Below are positions 1-7,625 of a stretch of 32,402 bases of DNA, piece after piece. The stretch covers positions 1-32,402 of the forward strand of contig JAAYIY010000041.1 in NCBI GenBank assembly GCA_012523185.1, in the 5' to 3' direction. Numbering within the stretch: position 1 is the first letter of the stretch; every line of letters begins with the position of its first letter. This DNA is from Clostridiales bacterium. GTDB taxonomy: Bacteria; Bacillota; Clostridia; Oscillospirales; Acutalibacteraceae. The position numbers were made by a program, and so were the translations under genes. The notes under the pieces were generated by a model. That model was not told the DNA's origin, did no database searches, and saw nothing but the letters and a program-made list of their open reading frames with translations.

Positions 1-52
1 AGGTTTATGAAAAGCTTTCCGAATGATTCAGCCCCCGTGTGGAAACATATAA

Positions 53-223
53 GGCAACACCGCGCAATGAGCGGCTGAAGCCTTTGTTGCACGCTTGCTT
101 GCATCTTTTCCGTCATATCGCCCAAAATGCTCGGCAATACAAAAAGTATTGCCTGCGCTTTTTAGACAATCTGACGAAAAATCTGACGGCGCAATCGCAC
201 AACAATCATTGTGCGGTGTTGCC
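53..223. mobile_element. MITE-like element with terminal inverted repeats
   Basis: The 171 bp segment begins with GGCAACACCGCGCAATG and ends with CATTGTGCGGTGTTGCC, which are reverse complements except for one base over 17 bp. A TA dinucleotide lies just outside each end (50-51 and 225-226), fitting a TA target duplication if each repeat is extended by one base. The interior has a perfect 8 bp stem-loop at 133-153 (GGCAATAC / GTATTGCC). The segment can be read as a 62-residue ORF (39-227), but that ORF spans both repeats and has no ribosome site, so I treat it as spurious. No transposase lies in the window, so the element would be non-autonomous. The parent family is not identified. Confidence 0.6.
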
Positions 224-383
224 CTAAATATTTAATCACATTATTTTACCGCGCTCGAATTTAACTGTCAACACCAAACACGATTAATACAGCGCTTTTT
301 ACAAAAACTTAATAAAGGAAGTGCGTGAAGCAAGCCTGACTGGCCGCGGCAAATGACGGCAAGAAAACGACTCCCCGGCAAAG

Positions 384-435
384 CCCCCTCAAAGCGCGCC
401 CCCTCAAAGCACCTCCTCAAAGCACCCCCTCAAAG
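384..435. repeat. Four short C-rich degenerate direct repeats
   Basis: The unit CCCCCTCAAAG occurs at about 384, 399, 412 (one change, CCTCCTCAAAG) and 424, with a period of 12-15 bp. A weaker fifth unit (ATCCCTCTAAA) follows. There is no open frame or ribosome site with it. It may be a slippage product or the decayed end of an old gene. Confidence 0.45.
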
Positions 436-704
436 TAAATCCCTCTAAAAACAAAGCTCAACTAACAACAAAACCGATTGATTTTGAAATTTTGCGCTGC
501 TTTTTCATGAACAATTACGATTTCTCTTTTTATTTTGTATGTTTTTGTGGCATAATCAGCCATGAGGGCATTTTTTTAGACGTTTTTTGTTTTTATGACT
601 GAATCATACCATAAATTAAAGATTTATCTTCACCTTTTCAGTCCGGTTTAATGTATAACCACGGGCCTTTTGAGCTTTGGTTTTGTGTATGCTGCACTCA
701 TCTT

Positions 705-780
705 GCAACAACATTTCTCTTTGCGGATGATGTTTTTGTGCGAAACCATTTTTCCGCAAATTATTGGTTGTTGTTTTTTT
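705..780 (+). terminator. Possible terminator or leader hairpin
   Basis: CAACAAC at 706-712 pairs with GTTGTTG at 767-773, and inside it TTGCGGA at 721-727 pairs with TCCGCAA at 753-759. Seven T residues follow at 774-780. Loops between the stems are long, so folding is uncertain. It would insulate the promoter at 812 from upstream transcription. Confidence 0.3.
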
Positions 781-811
781 GTTTGCAACACATCTATTTT
801 AACTGTACAGC

Positions 812-840
812 TTGAAAATCAGGAAAGATGATGATACAAT
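812..840 (+). promoter_or_regulatory. Sigma-A promoter of the sugar-locus operon
   Basis: TTGAAA (812-817), a 17 bp spacer and TACAAT (835-840) match the housekeeping consensus in ten of twelve positions. Transcription should begin near 847, about 30 nt before the small ORF at 877 and about 160 nt before the pyruvyl transferase family gene. Confidence 0.75.
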
Positions 841-876
841 ACAAAATAACACTAACATCCGAAAGTGCGGCATGAT

Positions 877-1008
877 ATGGGCAAAAAGAGATACGGGTTT
901 ATTACGGCCGTTTTAGCCCTTAACATTTTAAGACTTACCGCGGTCGTAATTATCGGATTTAACAAGGCGCATGGCGGCACAACTGAAAGGATAAAAAATA
1001 TTAAATGA
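877..1008 (+). CDS. Possible small single-pass membrane protein (43 aa)
   Basis: An ATG at 877 opens 43 codons, and the stop overlaps the next start as ATGA (1005-1008). The peptide starts MGKKRYGFITAVLALNILRL and continues with a hydrophobic stretch to about residue 28, then a polar, basic tail. That pattern fits a short membrane protein with a positive N-terminus. It would be the first gene after the promoter at 812. No good ribosome site precedes it, so translation is uncertain. The coupled overlap and the membrane pattern are the only support. No family is recognised. Confidence 0.35.
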   Translation: MGKKRYGFITAVLALNILRLTAVVIIGFNKAHGGTTERIKNIK

Positions 1009-2108
1009 AATACGGCAGGATCATTTTCGGCACAAACCCAAAACAGGGCAAAAATCAATACGGAAACCTCGGCGACTATTATCAAAGTCACGCTGTCGAA
1101 AATCTTTATGACTATATGGGCATCGGCGTAAATGACCGCGCGGCAATTAAAAGGGCTGAGATTTCAAGCTATCGCGGCGAAAAGGTTGTTTTGCCGCTTC
1201 AAGGCTGTTTTGTTTACACAAAGGGAATGCCTGTTTTTCCTGTATCACCGGACATAATCCCCGTTTTCTTCGGCTACCACGGCTTGTCGTTCGCGGACAG
1301 AAAAAGCCTCCGAGGGCTGCCGGAGGACGTGCTTATCGGCTGCCGTGACGAGCCGACATACAGGCTTATGAAAAAACTCGGCAAAAACGCCTTTCTTTCA
1401 GGCTGCCTCACTGCCGCGATGCCGCGCAGAGAGAAAGAGCCAAAGGACACAAAAGTTTTTCTTGCCGACGCGCCCGACGGCATAGAGAAATTTTTACCCG
1501 AGCATTTTAAGGAAAGATTTGAATACATCTCACAGTCTTTCTTCCTTGACAACACTGTGAATGAGGATGAAAGTTATAAGAAGCTTGGGATGAGGACCGC
1601 GAGCGTATTCGCGCGGTACAGGGACGAGGCGACACTGATAGTCACATCGCGCCTGCACGTCGCGGTGCCCTGCACCGCCATGGGTATTCCCGTCATACTT
1701 GCAAGGACATATTTTGACGAGCGCTATTCATGGGTTGAAAAGTATCTGCCCCTTTACACTCCCGAAAGGTTCAAGTCCATTGACTGGGACTTTAAGGCTC
1801 CGTTTTTTGAGGAGCATAAAAGGGACGTGCTTGACGCCGCCGCGTCAATGATTAACGGCTCTCCCGAAAGCGGAAGGCTTGCGCAAAAGGTTCATGATTT
1901 TTATATGGACAGGGACAGGGCGACGATCAAAACACCATTAAAAACACGCACATACCATTTCATGAAGGGAGTGTCGCCGAAAACGGCCGATTTTGTGAGG
2001 GAGGTAATGCTAAGCAAGTTTACGGTTGAAACCTCAAGAAACAAGCAAAAAGTTAAACCTGAAAATCATGCAAGCCAAATATCAAAGCGGAAAAATAAAA
2101 AGAAATAA
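1005..2108 (+). CDS. Polysaccharide pyruvyl transferase family protein
   Basis: This 367-residue protein resembles the WcaK/CsaB polysaccharide pyruvyl transferase family, which adds ketal pyruvate from phosphoenolpyruvate to sugars of cell-surface polymers. Visible family marks are the N-terminal GNLGD (20-24), the mid-protein GCRDEPTYRLMKKLG (112-126) followed by SGCLT (132-136), and the C-terminal-domain motif SRLH (215-218) followed by AMGIPVIL. The last 20 or so residues are very rich in Lys and Asn and look like a disordered tail. CTGAAAGG (983-990) is the likely ribosome site. It lies directly before sugar oxidoreductases rather than in a capsule cluster, so its substrate may be a small sugar conjugate or it may not be a pyruvyl transferase in activity. 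The family call is firm; the substrate is unknown. Confidence 0.8.
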   Translation: MKYGRIIFGTNPKQGKNQYGNLGDYYQSHAVENLYDYMGIGVNDRAAIKRAEISSYRGEKVVLPLQGCFVYTKGMPVFPVSPDIIPVFFGYHGLSFADRKSLRGLPEDVLIGCRDEPTYRLMKKLGKNAFLSGCLTAAMPRREKEPKDTKVFLADAPDGIEKFLPEHFKERFEYISQSFFLDNTVNEDESYKKLGMRTASVFARYRDEATLIVTSRLHVAVPCTAMGIPVILARTYFDERYSWVEKYLPLYTPERFKSIDWDFKAPFFEEHKRDVLDAAASMINGSPESGRLAQKVHDFYMDRDRATIKTPLKTRTYHFMKGVSPKTADFVREVMLSKFTVETSRNKQKVKPENHASQISKRKNKKK

Positions 2109-2128
2109 TGGTTGAAAGGATGACAAAT

Positions 2129-3217
2129 ATGGCAAACTCACCACTGAAAGTCGGCGTCGTCGGCATGGGCGGCATTGGCTGCACACACGCGGACTGCCAC
2201 AAAAAAGACGAGCTTTCCGAGCTTGTGGCTGTTTGCGACCTGCGCCGCGAAAAGGCTGACGAGGCAAGCGAAAGGTTTGGCGTTCCCGCATTTTACAGCC
2301 TTGAGGAGATGCTTGCGGCACATCCGGAGCTTGACATTGTCGATGTGACGACGTCGGGCTTTGAAAACGGTTCATGGCACTATGAGCCTGTTATGCGGGC
2401 GCTCGACGCGGGCAAAAATGTCCTGACAGAAAAGCCGATATCAAACGACATTAACGAGGCGCGCGAGATGGTTGATTTTGCCGCGAAAAAGAATCTTTAT
2501 CTCGGCTGTAACCTTAACCACTTTTTTTCCGAACCCGCCGATAAGGCGCGCGAGCTTATAGCGGGCAACAAAATCGGCGAGCAGGTCTACTCACTGTCAA
2601 AGGTCGGCTTCAACGGCAGCTCAATCAACACGCAGGAGACAGACAGAAACTCCCGCTGGCAGATGCCTTATTCCCATGCCAAAGCGTTTTTGACCCATCC
2701 TTTCTCCGTCATGCGCCACTTTTGCGGAAACGTAACGCATATACAGGCCTTTATGGATAAGCCGGGCGCGCGCCGCCAGTCGTCCGACCTCATGCTCTCC
2801 ATTCAGAGCATACACATGAGGTTTGAAAACGGCTGTGTCGGATATCTTCTTTCACAGCGCGGCGACGCGCATTTCGGCCTCGGCGGCTGGTGGAGCTTTG
2901 AGCTTGCCGGCACAAGAGGCACCTTTTGCATTGAAAATTGTGTTGAAAAGCTGACATATTGGGAGCTTGGGCAGGAGCCGCAGGTAACAAACACCGGGGT
3001 AACTGATTTCGGCGCGACATTCCCAATCAGAATACACGCTTTCCTTGAAGACGTGGCGAACGGTGTGCCAAAAGAGCATCTGCGCGCAAGCGGACGCGAC
3101 GCCTTGGCGACGATGGAATACATATTCGCCGCAATAGACTCTTATGAATCGGGCGGTGAAATTGTCCGTCCGCACGCTCTCCCGGCACTTCACGGAGACG
3201 TCGGAATTATACACTGA
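2129..3217 (+). CDS. Gfo/Idh/MocA family NAD(P)-dependent oxidoreductase (first copy)
   Basis: This is a 362-residue cytoplasmic dehydrogenase of the glucose-fructose/inositol oxidoreductase family. Residues 8-17 (VGVVGMGGIG) form the Rossmann dinucleotide loop, EKP (101-103) is the conserved catalytic-Lys motif, and the C-terminal half is the alpha/beta substrate domain. An in-frame ATG at 2108 overlaps the previous stop (TAATG), but TTGAAAGG at 2112-2119 fits the ATG at 2129, so I use that one. It is paralogous to the protein at 5551: both contain HYEP, EKPISND and LNH at matching places. Such enzymes oxidise a sugar or cyclitol hydroxyl or re-reduce a keto intermediate. The substrate cannot be read from the sequence. 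Confidence 0.88.
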   Translation: MANSPLKVGVVGMGGIGCTHADCHKKDELSELVAVCDLRREKADEASERFGVPAFYSLEEMLAAHPELDIVDVTTSGFENGSWHYEPVMRALDAGKNVLTEKPISNDINEAREMVDFAAKKNLYLGCNLNHFFSEPADKARELIAGNKIGEQVYSLSKVGFNGSSINTQETDRNSRWQMPYSHAKAFLTHPFSVMRHFCGNVTHIQAFMDKPGARRQSSDLMLSIQSIHMRFENGCVGYLLSQRGDAHFGLGGWWSFELAGTRGTFCIENCVEKLTYWELGQEPQVTNTGVTDFGATFPIRIHAFLEDVANGVPKEHLRASGRDALATMEYIFAAIDSYESGGEIVRPHALPALHGDVGIIH

Positions 3218-3255
3218 TCAGAGCAAAGGAAACATTAAGGAAAGGGTTTTGCGAT

Positions 3256-4053
3256 ATGATAAAATTAGGTGTAAACAGCGTCCTTTTCAAGTCTTTCAGC
3301 TTTCGCGAGGCTGCGGAAGCGATAAAGATGTGCGGCTATGACGGCGTCGAGATTACGGCAATAGAAGGAATGTGCGAGCATCTGAACCTTGCCAAATGGA
3401 AGCTGCAAAAGTCAGAGCTTTTGGGCATATCCGAGGAATATAATCTGCCTTTCCTCTCGACAGAAGTGGCGTCGCGCGACAGAAACAGGCTTTTGACGGC
3501 TTTCGAGGCCTGCGCCGAGCTTGGAATACCTGTTGTAAACATCGGCACCGGCGGCAAGGCGGACGACGAGGACAGCTTTAAAGAGGCGGCGGAGGCTATC
3601 GCGGCGGCCGCTTCCGATGCCGAAAGCTTCGGAGTGACGCTGTGCTTTAAGGCGCACGTCGGCGCCGCCGTCCACAACACGGAAACAACACTGCGAATGA
3701 TCAGAGAAATAAACTCAAAGGCTCTCGGCGTCGATATGGATCCGAGCCATATACACAGAGCCGGTGAAAATCCCGCGTCGGAGCTGGCGAAAGTCATACC
3801 ACATGTAAGGCATATACATATACGCGACTGCAAGGGCGCCGGTCCGTCTCCGGGCGAGCCGCCGCTTCAGGCCTGCGGGCGCGGCGATATAGATTTGTCC
3901 GGGTACTTTGACGCGATGGCAAACGCCGATTATGACGGCCCCGTCTGCCTTGAGATCATAGGACCAGCTCTTTCAATGCCCGGAGCGACAGCGGTGGCGG
4001 CGGAAAGCTACGGATATATGAACGCTCTCCTTAAAAAACTTGGGTTAAGATAA
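3256..4053 (+). CDS. TIM-barrel sugar (phosphate) isomerase/epimerase-like protein
   Basis: The 265-residue protein belongs to the AP-endonuclease-2/xylose isomerase-like TIM-barrel fold, which includes sugar epimerases, inosose dehydratases and the catalytic subunits of C-glycoside cleaving enzymes. Usual metal ligands are visible as D160/D162 with H165 (DMDPSHIH), HIHIR (186-190) and E233 (CLEIIG). At the first ligand position, normally Glu in a motif like LALEPH, this protein has K132 (CFKAH), so metal binding may be altered or absent. The ribosome site is AAGGAAAGG about 13 nt before the ATG. It is 38 nt after the oxidoreductase and 16 nt before the sulfatase-fold gene. It is likely to act on a keto sugar made by its neighbours. 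Confidence 0.82.
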   Translation: MIKLGVNSVLFKSFSFREAAEAIKMCGYDGVEITAIEGMCEHLNLAKWKLQKSELLGISEEYNLPFLSTEVASRDRNRLLTAFEACAELGIPVVNIGTGGKADDEDSFKEAAEAIAAAASDAESFGVTLCFKAHVGAAVHNTETTLRMIREINSKALGVDMDPSHIHRAGENPASELAKVIPHVRHIHIRDCKGAGPSPGEPPLQACGRGDIDLSGYFDAMANADYDGPVCLEIIGPALSMPGATAVAAESYGYMNALLKKLGLR

Positions 4054-4069
4054 GGAAAGGATAATAATT

Positions 4070-5452
4070 ATGTCAAAAAGACCTAACATACTTTTTTTCG
4101 GCATAGACAGCCTGCGCGGGGACCATATGAGCCTTTACGGCTACGAGCGCCTGACGACGCCGCACATTGACAAATACATCGGCGAGGGAGGAGTGGCTTT
4201 TGACAATATGTTCAGCCCCTCTATCCCGACGACGCCGGGCTACGCGTCAATGCTGACGGGGCTTGACTGCTTCGGCACCGATTGCGTCGCGCTGCGCCAC
4301 AAGGGCGGACTGCTGCCCGAGATAAAGACACTGCCGGAGATTCTTGCGGATTACGGATACACGTCCACATGCATCGGATTTCAGGGCAACCCTTCAAGCA
4401 GAGGTTTTGAAAATTATATCAAATACGGCGATTGGAAGCCGGAAAAGGCTGAAAACATGAACGACGCGGCGATACCGGAGCTTGAAAGGCTTGTTTCGCA
4501 GGAAAAGCCTTGGCTGCTGTTTATGCGCCATATGGACCCGCATTCGCCCTATTATGCCAAAAAACCGTTCGACAGGCTTTTTTACGGTGATGACGAGTTT
4601 GACGAAAACAACAAAAGCCTTGACCCTGTTTATGACTTCAAGCCGTTTCGCGACTATTTTCTCACATGGTTTCCCGAGGGCTGCACGGACGCCGAATATA
4701 TAATAGCGCAGTACGACGGCAGCGTCGCCTACATGGACGCCTGCATAGGTCAGATACTCGAAAAGCTCCGCGCTCTCGGAGCGGAGGACGACACCATAGT
4801 GGTTTTCACCTCCGACCACGGCGAGACGCTTTATGACCACGACTGTTATTTTGACCACCATTCAATATATGACAATGTCCTTGATGTTCCGTTTGCGATT
4901 CGCTACAGCGGCTTCCCCTATGTCGGTCACGTTCAGGATATATGCCAGTTAAAGGACGTCGTTCCGACACTCCTGTCGCTTTGCGGGATAGACGACTGCA
5001 AAATAAAGTTTGACGGGCGCGACCTCATTCCCGCCGTGACGGGGGAGGGTGTGCGGCAGGAAAGCGAGTTTTACATAACGGAGGCGACTTGGATGCGCAA
5101 GCACGGCTGGCGCACTCCGGAATGGAAGCTTATAAGGGCTCTTGAGCCGGACTTCCACTTCAAGTCCGCCGTCGAGCTTTACAACCTCATTGACGACCCT
5201 GACGAAAACAACAACCTTGCGGACAGCGAGCCGCAAACAGTCGATTATCTTACAGCGCGCATGGAAGCGCACATAAAAAGGCGCGAGTCCGAGACGGGGC
5301 GCGAAAACCCGATGTTCACAAACCTTGACTGGAGCGGCTTCGGGCGTCCGTTTAAGTCGTCACAGGAGGCGTATGACACGCTTCACATAGGCGACGCCGC
5401 GGCGGCGAAAAAGCTTCAGGCAAAGACCGTCGGCGGCAAAACAAAAAAATAA
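4070..5452 (+). CDS. Sulfatase-fold hydrolase of the alkaline phosphatase superfamily
   Basis: The 460-residue protein has the sulfatase (PF00884-type) layout: RPNILFFGIDSLRGDH near the start with metal Asp13, HMDPHSPY at 154-161, and SDHG at 248-251 supplying Asp and His ligands. The nucleophile motif, normally C/S-x-P-S-R before ASLLTG, reads T54-T-P-G-Y before ASMLTG. So Thr replaces the Cys/Ser that becomes formylglycine, and Tyr replaces the Arg. In this superfamily a Thr nucleophile occurs in phosphodiesterases and phosphotransferases rather than active sulfatases. No signal peptide is present, so it is probably cytoplasmic. No sulfatase-maturating enzyme is in the window. It may release phosphate or a phospho-group from an imported sugar. 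Confidence 0.82.
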   Translation: MSKRPNILFFGIDSLRGDHMSLYGYERLTTPHIDKYIGEGGVAFDNMFSPSIPTTPGYASMLTGLDCFGTDCVALRHKGGLLPEIKTLPEILADYGYTSTCIGFQGNPSSRGFENYIKYGDWKPEKAENMNDAAIPELERLVSQEKPWLLFMRHMDPHSPYYAKKPFDRLFYGDDEFDENNKSLDPVYDFKPFRDYFLTWFPEGCTDAEYIIAQYDGSVAYMDACIGQILEKLRALGAEDDTIVVFTSDHGETLYDHDCYFDHHSIYDNVLDVPFAIRYSGFPYVGHVQDICQLKDVVPTLLSLCGIDDCKIKFDGRDLIPAVTGEGVRQESEFYITEATWMRKHGWRTPEWKLIRALEPDFHFKSAVELYNLIDDPDENNNLADSEPQTVDYLTARMEAHIKRRESETGRENPMFTNLDWSGFGRPFKSSQEAYDTLHIGDAAAAKKLQAKTVGGKTKK

Positions 5453-5459
5453 AAAGCCA

Positions 5460-5516
5460 TCCGCAAAAGCCGTGAGTTCGAGCCGCGCCCTTACAAGCGC
5501 GCGTGTATTTTGCGGA
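5460..5516. other. Intercistronic inverted repeat
   Basis: TCCGCAAAA (5460-5468) and TTTTGCGGA (5508-5516) are perfect 9 bp inverted repeats around a GC-rich loop. There is no T-run, so it is not a classical terminator. It may stabilise or process the message between the sulfatase-fold gene and the second oxidoreductase. Confidence 0.35.
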
Positions 5517-5550
5517 CGCGCAACAAATAATAAAGGAGATGACCCGAGTT

Positions 5551-6561
5551 ATGCAGCGTGCCTGTGTAATAGGTATGGGACCAATCGGAAACAACCACGC
5601 GACGGCATACACACAGTCAGACAGGGCGGAGCTTGTCGGGGTGTGCGACATAAAGAAAGACAGGGCAAAGGCGGCCGGTGAAAAATACGGCGTGCCGAGC
5701 TTTCTTTCGGCCGCCGCAATGCTCGAAAGCCTCAAGCCTGACATATGCAGCATAGCCACAGGCGGATTTGAATATTCGGGCGACCACTATGAGCCAACTA
5801 TTCAGGCGCTTGAGGCGGGCTGCCATGTGCTTGGCGAAAAGCCGATATCAAACGACCTGAAGCTTGCGCAGGAAATGGTGGATACGGCAGAGCGGCTTGG
5901 CAGATGTTACGGAATAGATTTAAACCACCGCTTCACACCGGCGGCGCGTCAGGCAAAGAAATGGCAGGACGAAGGGAAGATAGGCGAGCTTCTCTTTTGC
6001 AACATGGCGCTTTGGATTGGCAAATTCGGCGAATTCGAGACAGAGTTTTACCACCTTAAGGCTTTGAACCCGCACAGCGTCAACATCATGCAATATTTTT
6101 GCGGGCCTGTCAAAGAAGTTTCGTGCTTTGCGATGAAGTCGGCCGGCAGGGGCATTTATTCCACGTCCTCCGTCAATATGCGGTTCGAGTGCGGCGCCGT
6201 CGGTCATCTCACAAGCTCATACGACATAAAGCGCGGTCATCCGATGGAGCGCTGCGAAGTCGCCGGAGAGGACGGGCGGTTTATATTTGAGGATATGTGG
6301 CGCGAGGCTGTCCTTTATCCTGCCGACTCGTGGGTCAAAGAGGTTTACACAAATCCCGTGTTTGACGGCTTTTCGGGCTTTTACGACACTTTCCGCGACA
6401 GAATACACACCTTCATCCGCCAGGTGGACAGCGGCGCGGCTCCCGACGAAATAGACGGAAGCGGCAGGGAGGGGCTTGAGGCGACTCGTGTAATTCATGC
6501 CGCGATAAAGTCAATCAAGGAAAACGGCGCGCCGATTCAAGTAGCGTCAGTGCAGGAATAA
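5551..6561 (+). CDS. Gfo/Idh/MocA family NAD(P)-dependent oxidoreductase (second copy)
   Basis: This 336-residue dehydrogenase has the Rossmann loop VIGMGPIG (6-13), the EKP motif at 96-98 and LNHRF after it. It is a paralogue of the protein at 2129. In-frame ATGs exist at 5503 and 5539, but the first gives extra residues unlike the family and the second touches AAAGGAG (5532-5538); the ATG at 5551 gives a family-like N-terminus. Paired Gfo/Idh/MocA enzymes in one operon often oxidise a substrate and later reduce the product with the cofactor recycled, which is my inference here. A palindrome, GAATAATTATTC, covers its stop codon (6556-6567). Confidence 0.87.
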   Translation: MQRACVIGMGPIGNNHATAYTQSDRAELVGVCDIKKDRAKAAGEKYGVPSFLSAAAMLESLKPDICSIATGGFEYSGDHYEPTIQALEAGCHVLGEKPISNDLKLAQEMVDTAERLGRCYGIDLNHRFTPAARQAKKWQDEGKIGELLFCNMALWIGKFGEFETEFYHLKALNPHSVNIMQYFCGPVKEVSCFAMKSAGRGIYSTSSVNMRFECGAVGHLTSSYDIKRGHPMERCEVAGEDGRFIFEDMWREAVLYPADSWVKEVYTNPVFDGFSGFYDTFRDRIHTFIRQVDSGAAPDEIDGSGREGLEATRVIHAAIKSIKENGAPIQVASVQE

Positions 6562-6605
6562 TTATTCAGACGGCAAACTGCCCTCGATTTGAAAGGAACA
6601 CAGAC

Positions 6606-7529
6606 ATGACAGACAATATTGTTAGCAGCCTTCTTAAAAAGATTGCGGGGATGGACGAAGCGTTTTCGGCGGGAGCTTACAACATTCGGGAAAACGGCGA
6701 AAGCGTCGGCAGGCAGTCGACTGAAAATATAATAATAACGCCAAAAGACGGCAAGCCCGGGATAGATATTAAGGTCATGCCGTTCACAAAGGGCGAAACG
6801 GCGCATATACCCGTCGTGATAACGGACACGGGACGTACCGACACCGTCTATAACGATTTTTATATCGGCGAAGGGGCGGATGTTGTGATTGTCGCGGGCT
6901 GCGGCATCCACAATTCCGGCTGCGAAACGTCGGAGCACGACGGCGTCCACAAGTTTTTCGTTGGCAAAAACGCGCGTTTGAAATACATTGAAAAGCATTA
7001 CGGGGAGGGCGGCGGCACGGGCGAGAGGGTCTTAAATCCGACGACGTCCGTCAGTCTTTCCGAGGGAGCTTCATGTGAAATGGAAATGGTGCAGATTGGC
7101 GGAGTCGATTCCTCTGTCAGAGAAACAGATGCCTCACTTGACGCCGACGCAAAGCTGATTGTTACAGAGCGCCTGATGACGCACGGCAGTCAGACAGTCA
7201 AGTCCGATATGCTAATCAACCTTAACGGCTCCGGTTCGTCGGCGCAGGTAATCTCCCGCTCCGTGGCGAAGGACGAGTCGGAGCAGGTGTTTAACCCTGT
7301 CGCGGTCGGAAATTGCGACTGCCGCGCGCATATCCAATGCGACTCCATAATAATGGACAATGCGAAGGTTCGTTCCATACCTGAAATATCGGCAAATCAC
7401 AGCGACGCGCAAATAGTTCACGAGGCGGCAATAGGCAGAATAAACAACGACCAGATACTAAAGCTTCAGACGCTCGGAATGACTGTCGACGAGGCGGAAA
7501 AGGTTATTATCGACGGTTTTTTGAAGTAA
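6606..7529 (+). CDS. SufB-like Fe-S cluster scaffold protein without SufC
   Basis: The 307-residue protein is a SufB/SufD beta-helix family member of the short type found in anaerobic Clostridia and archaea. The C-terminal part has QCDS (C245 within 244-247) and VHEAAIG (H272, E273), corresponding to the conserved Cys and Glu around the cluster-assembly site of SufB, so it is SufB-like rather than SufD-like. The end, with LGMTVDEAEKVIIDGFLK, is also typical. SufB normally works with the ATPase SufC and a cysteine desulfurase, and none of these is in the window. The ribosome site is TTGAAAGG (6589-6596). It may assemble a cluster for an enzyme of this locus, or it may simply be separated from sufC elsewhere. 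Confidence 0.85.
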   Translation: MTDNIVSSLLKKIAGMDEAFSAGAYNIRENGESVGRQSTENIIITPKDGKPGIDIKVMPFTKGETAHIPVVITDTGRTDTVYNDFYIGEGADVVIVAGCGIHNSGCETSEHDGVHKFFVGKNARLKYIEKHYGEGGGTGERVLNPTTSVSLSEGASCEMEMVQIGGVDSSVRETDASLDADAKLIVTERLMTHGSQTVKSDMLINLNGSGSSAQVISRSVAKDESEQVFNPVAVGNCDCRAHIQCDSIIMDNAKVRSIPEISANHSDAQIVHEAAIGRINNDQILKLQTLGMTVDEAEKVIIDGFLK

Positions 7530-7565
7530 CGCGGCTATTGTTCATATATAGTTTATAAAAATGTC

Positions 7566-7594
7566 TTTTCAAACTTGTCATTAAGTGGTACAAT
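7566..7594 (+). promoter_or_regulatory. Promoter of the transporter gene
   Basis: TTTTCA (7566-7571), a 17 bp spacer and TACAAT (7589-7594) form a plausible sigma-A promoter just before the transporter. The -35 is weak (four of six) and the -10 is good, which suits a regulated promoter. Confidence 0.5.
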
Positions 7595-7602
7595 ACACTT
7601 TA
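7581..7602 (+). promoter_or_regulatory. Possible operator over the -10 box
   Basis: TTAAGTG (7581-7587) and CACTTTAA (7596-7603) form an imperfect inverted repeat with TACAAT between the arms. A repressor bound there would block the promoter. No regulator gene lies nearby in the window. Confidence 0.35.
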
Positions 7603-7625
7603 AGAATAAAATCCGGAGGATTGTT

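Larger units (their letters stand above)
224..811. other. Non-coding stretch upstream of the sugar locus
   Basis: No convincing gene is visible here on either strand; the frames are short and lack ribosome binding sites. The stretch holds short C-rich repeats (384-435), an AT-rich part, and a hairpin followed by seven T residues (705-780). It ends at the promoter at 812. Confidence 0.5.

Noticed and set aside
39-227. 62-residue plus-strand ORF
   Set aside because: It spans the inverted ends of the MITE-like element, has no ribosome site and reads through the internal hairpin.
852-1091. 79-residue hydrophobic minus-strand ORF
   Set aside because: It lies opposite the promoter-proximal leader and the start of the pyruvyl transferase gene, with no ribosome site. 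Its hydrophobicity mirrors the plus-strand membrane ORF.
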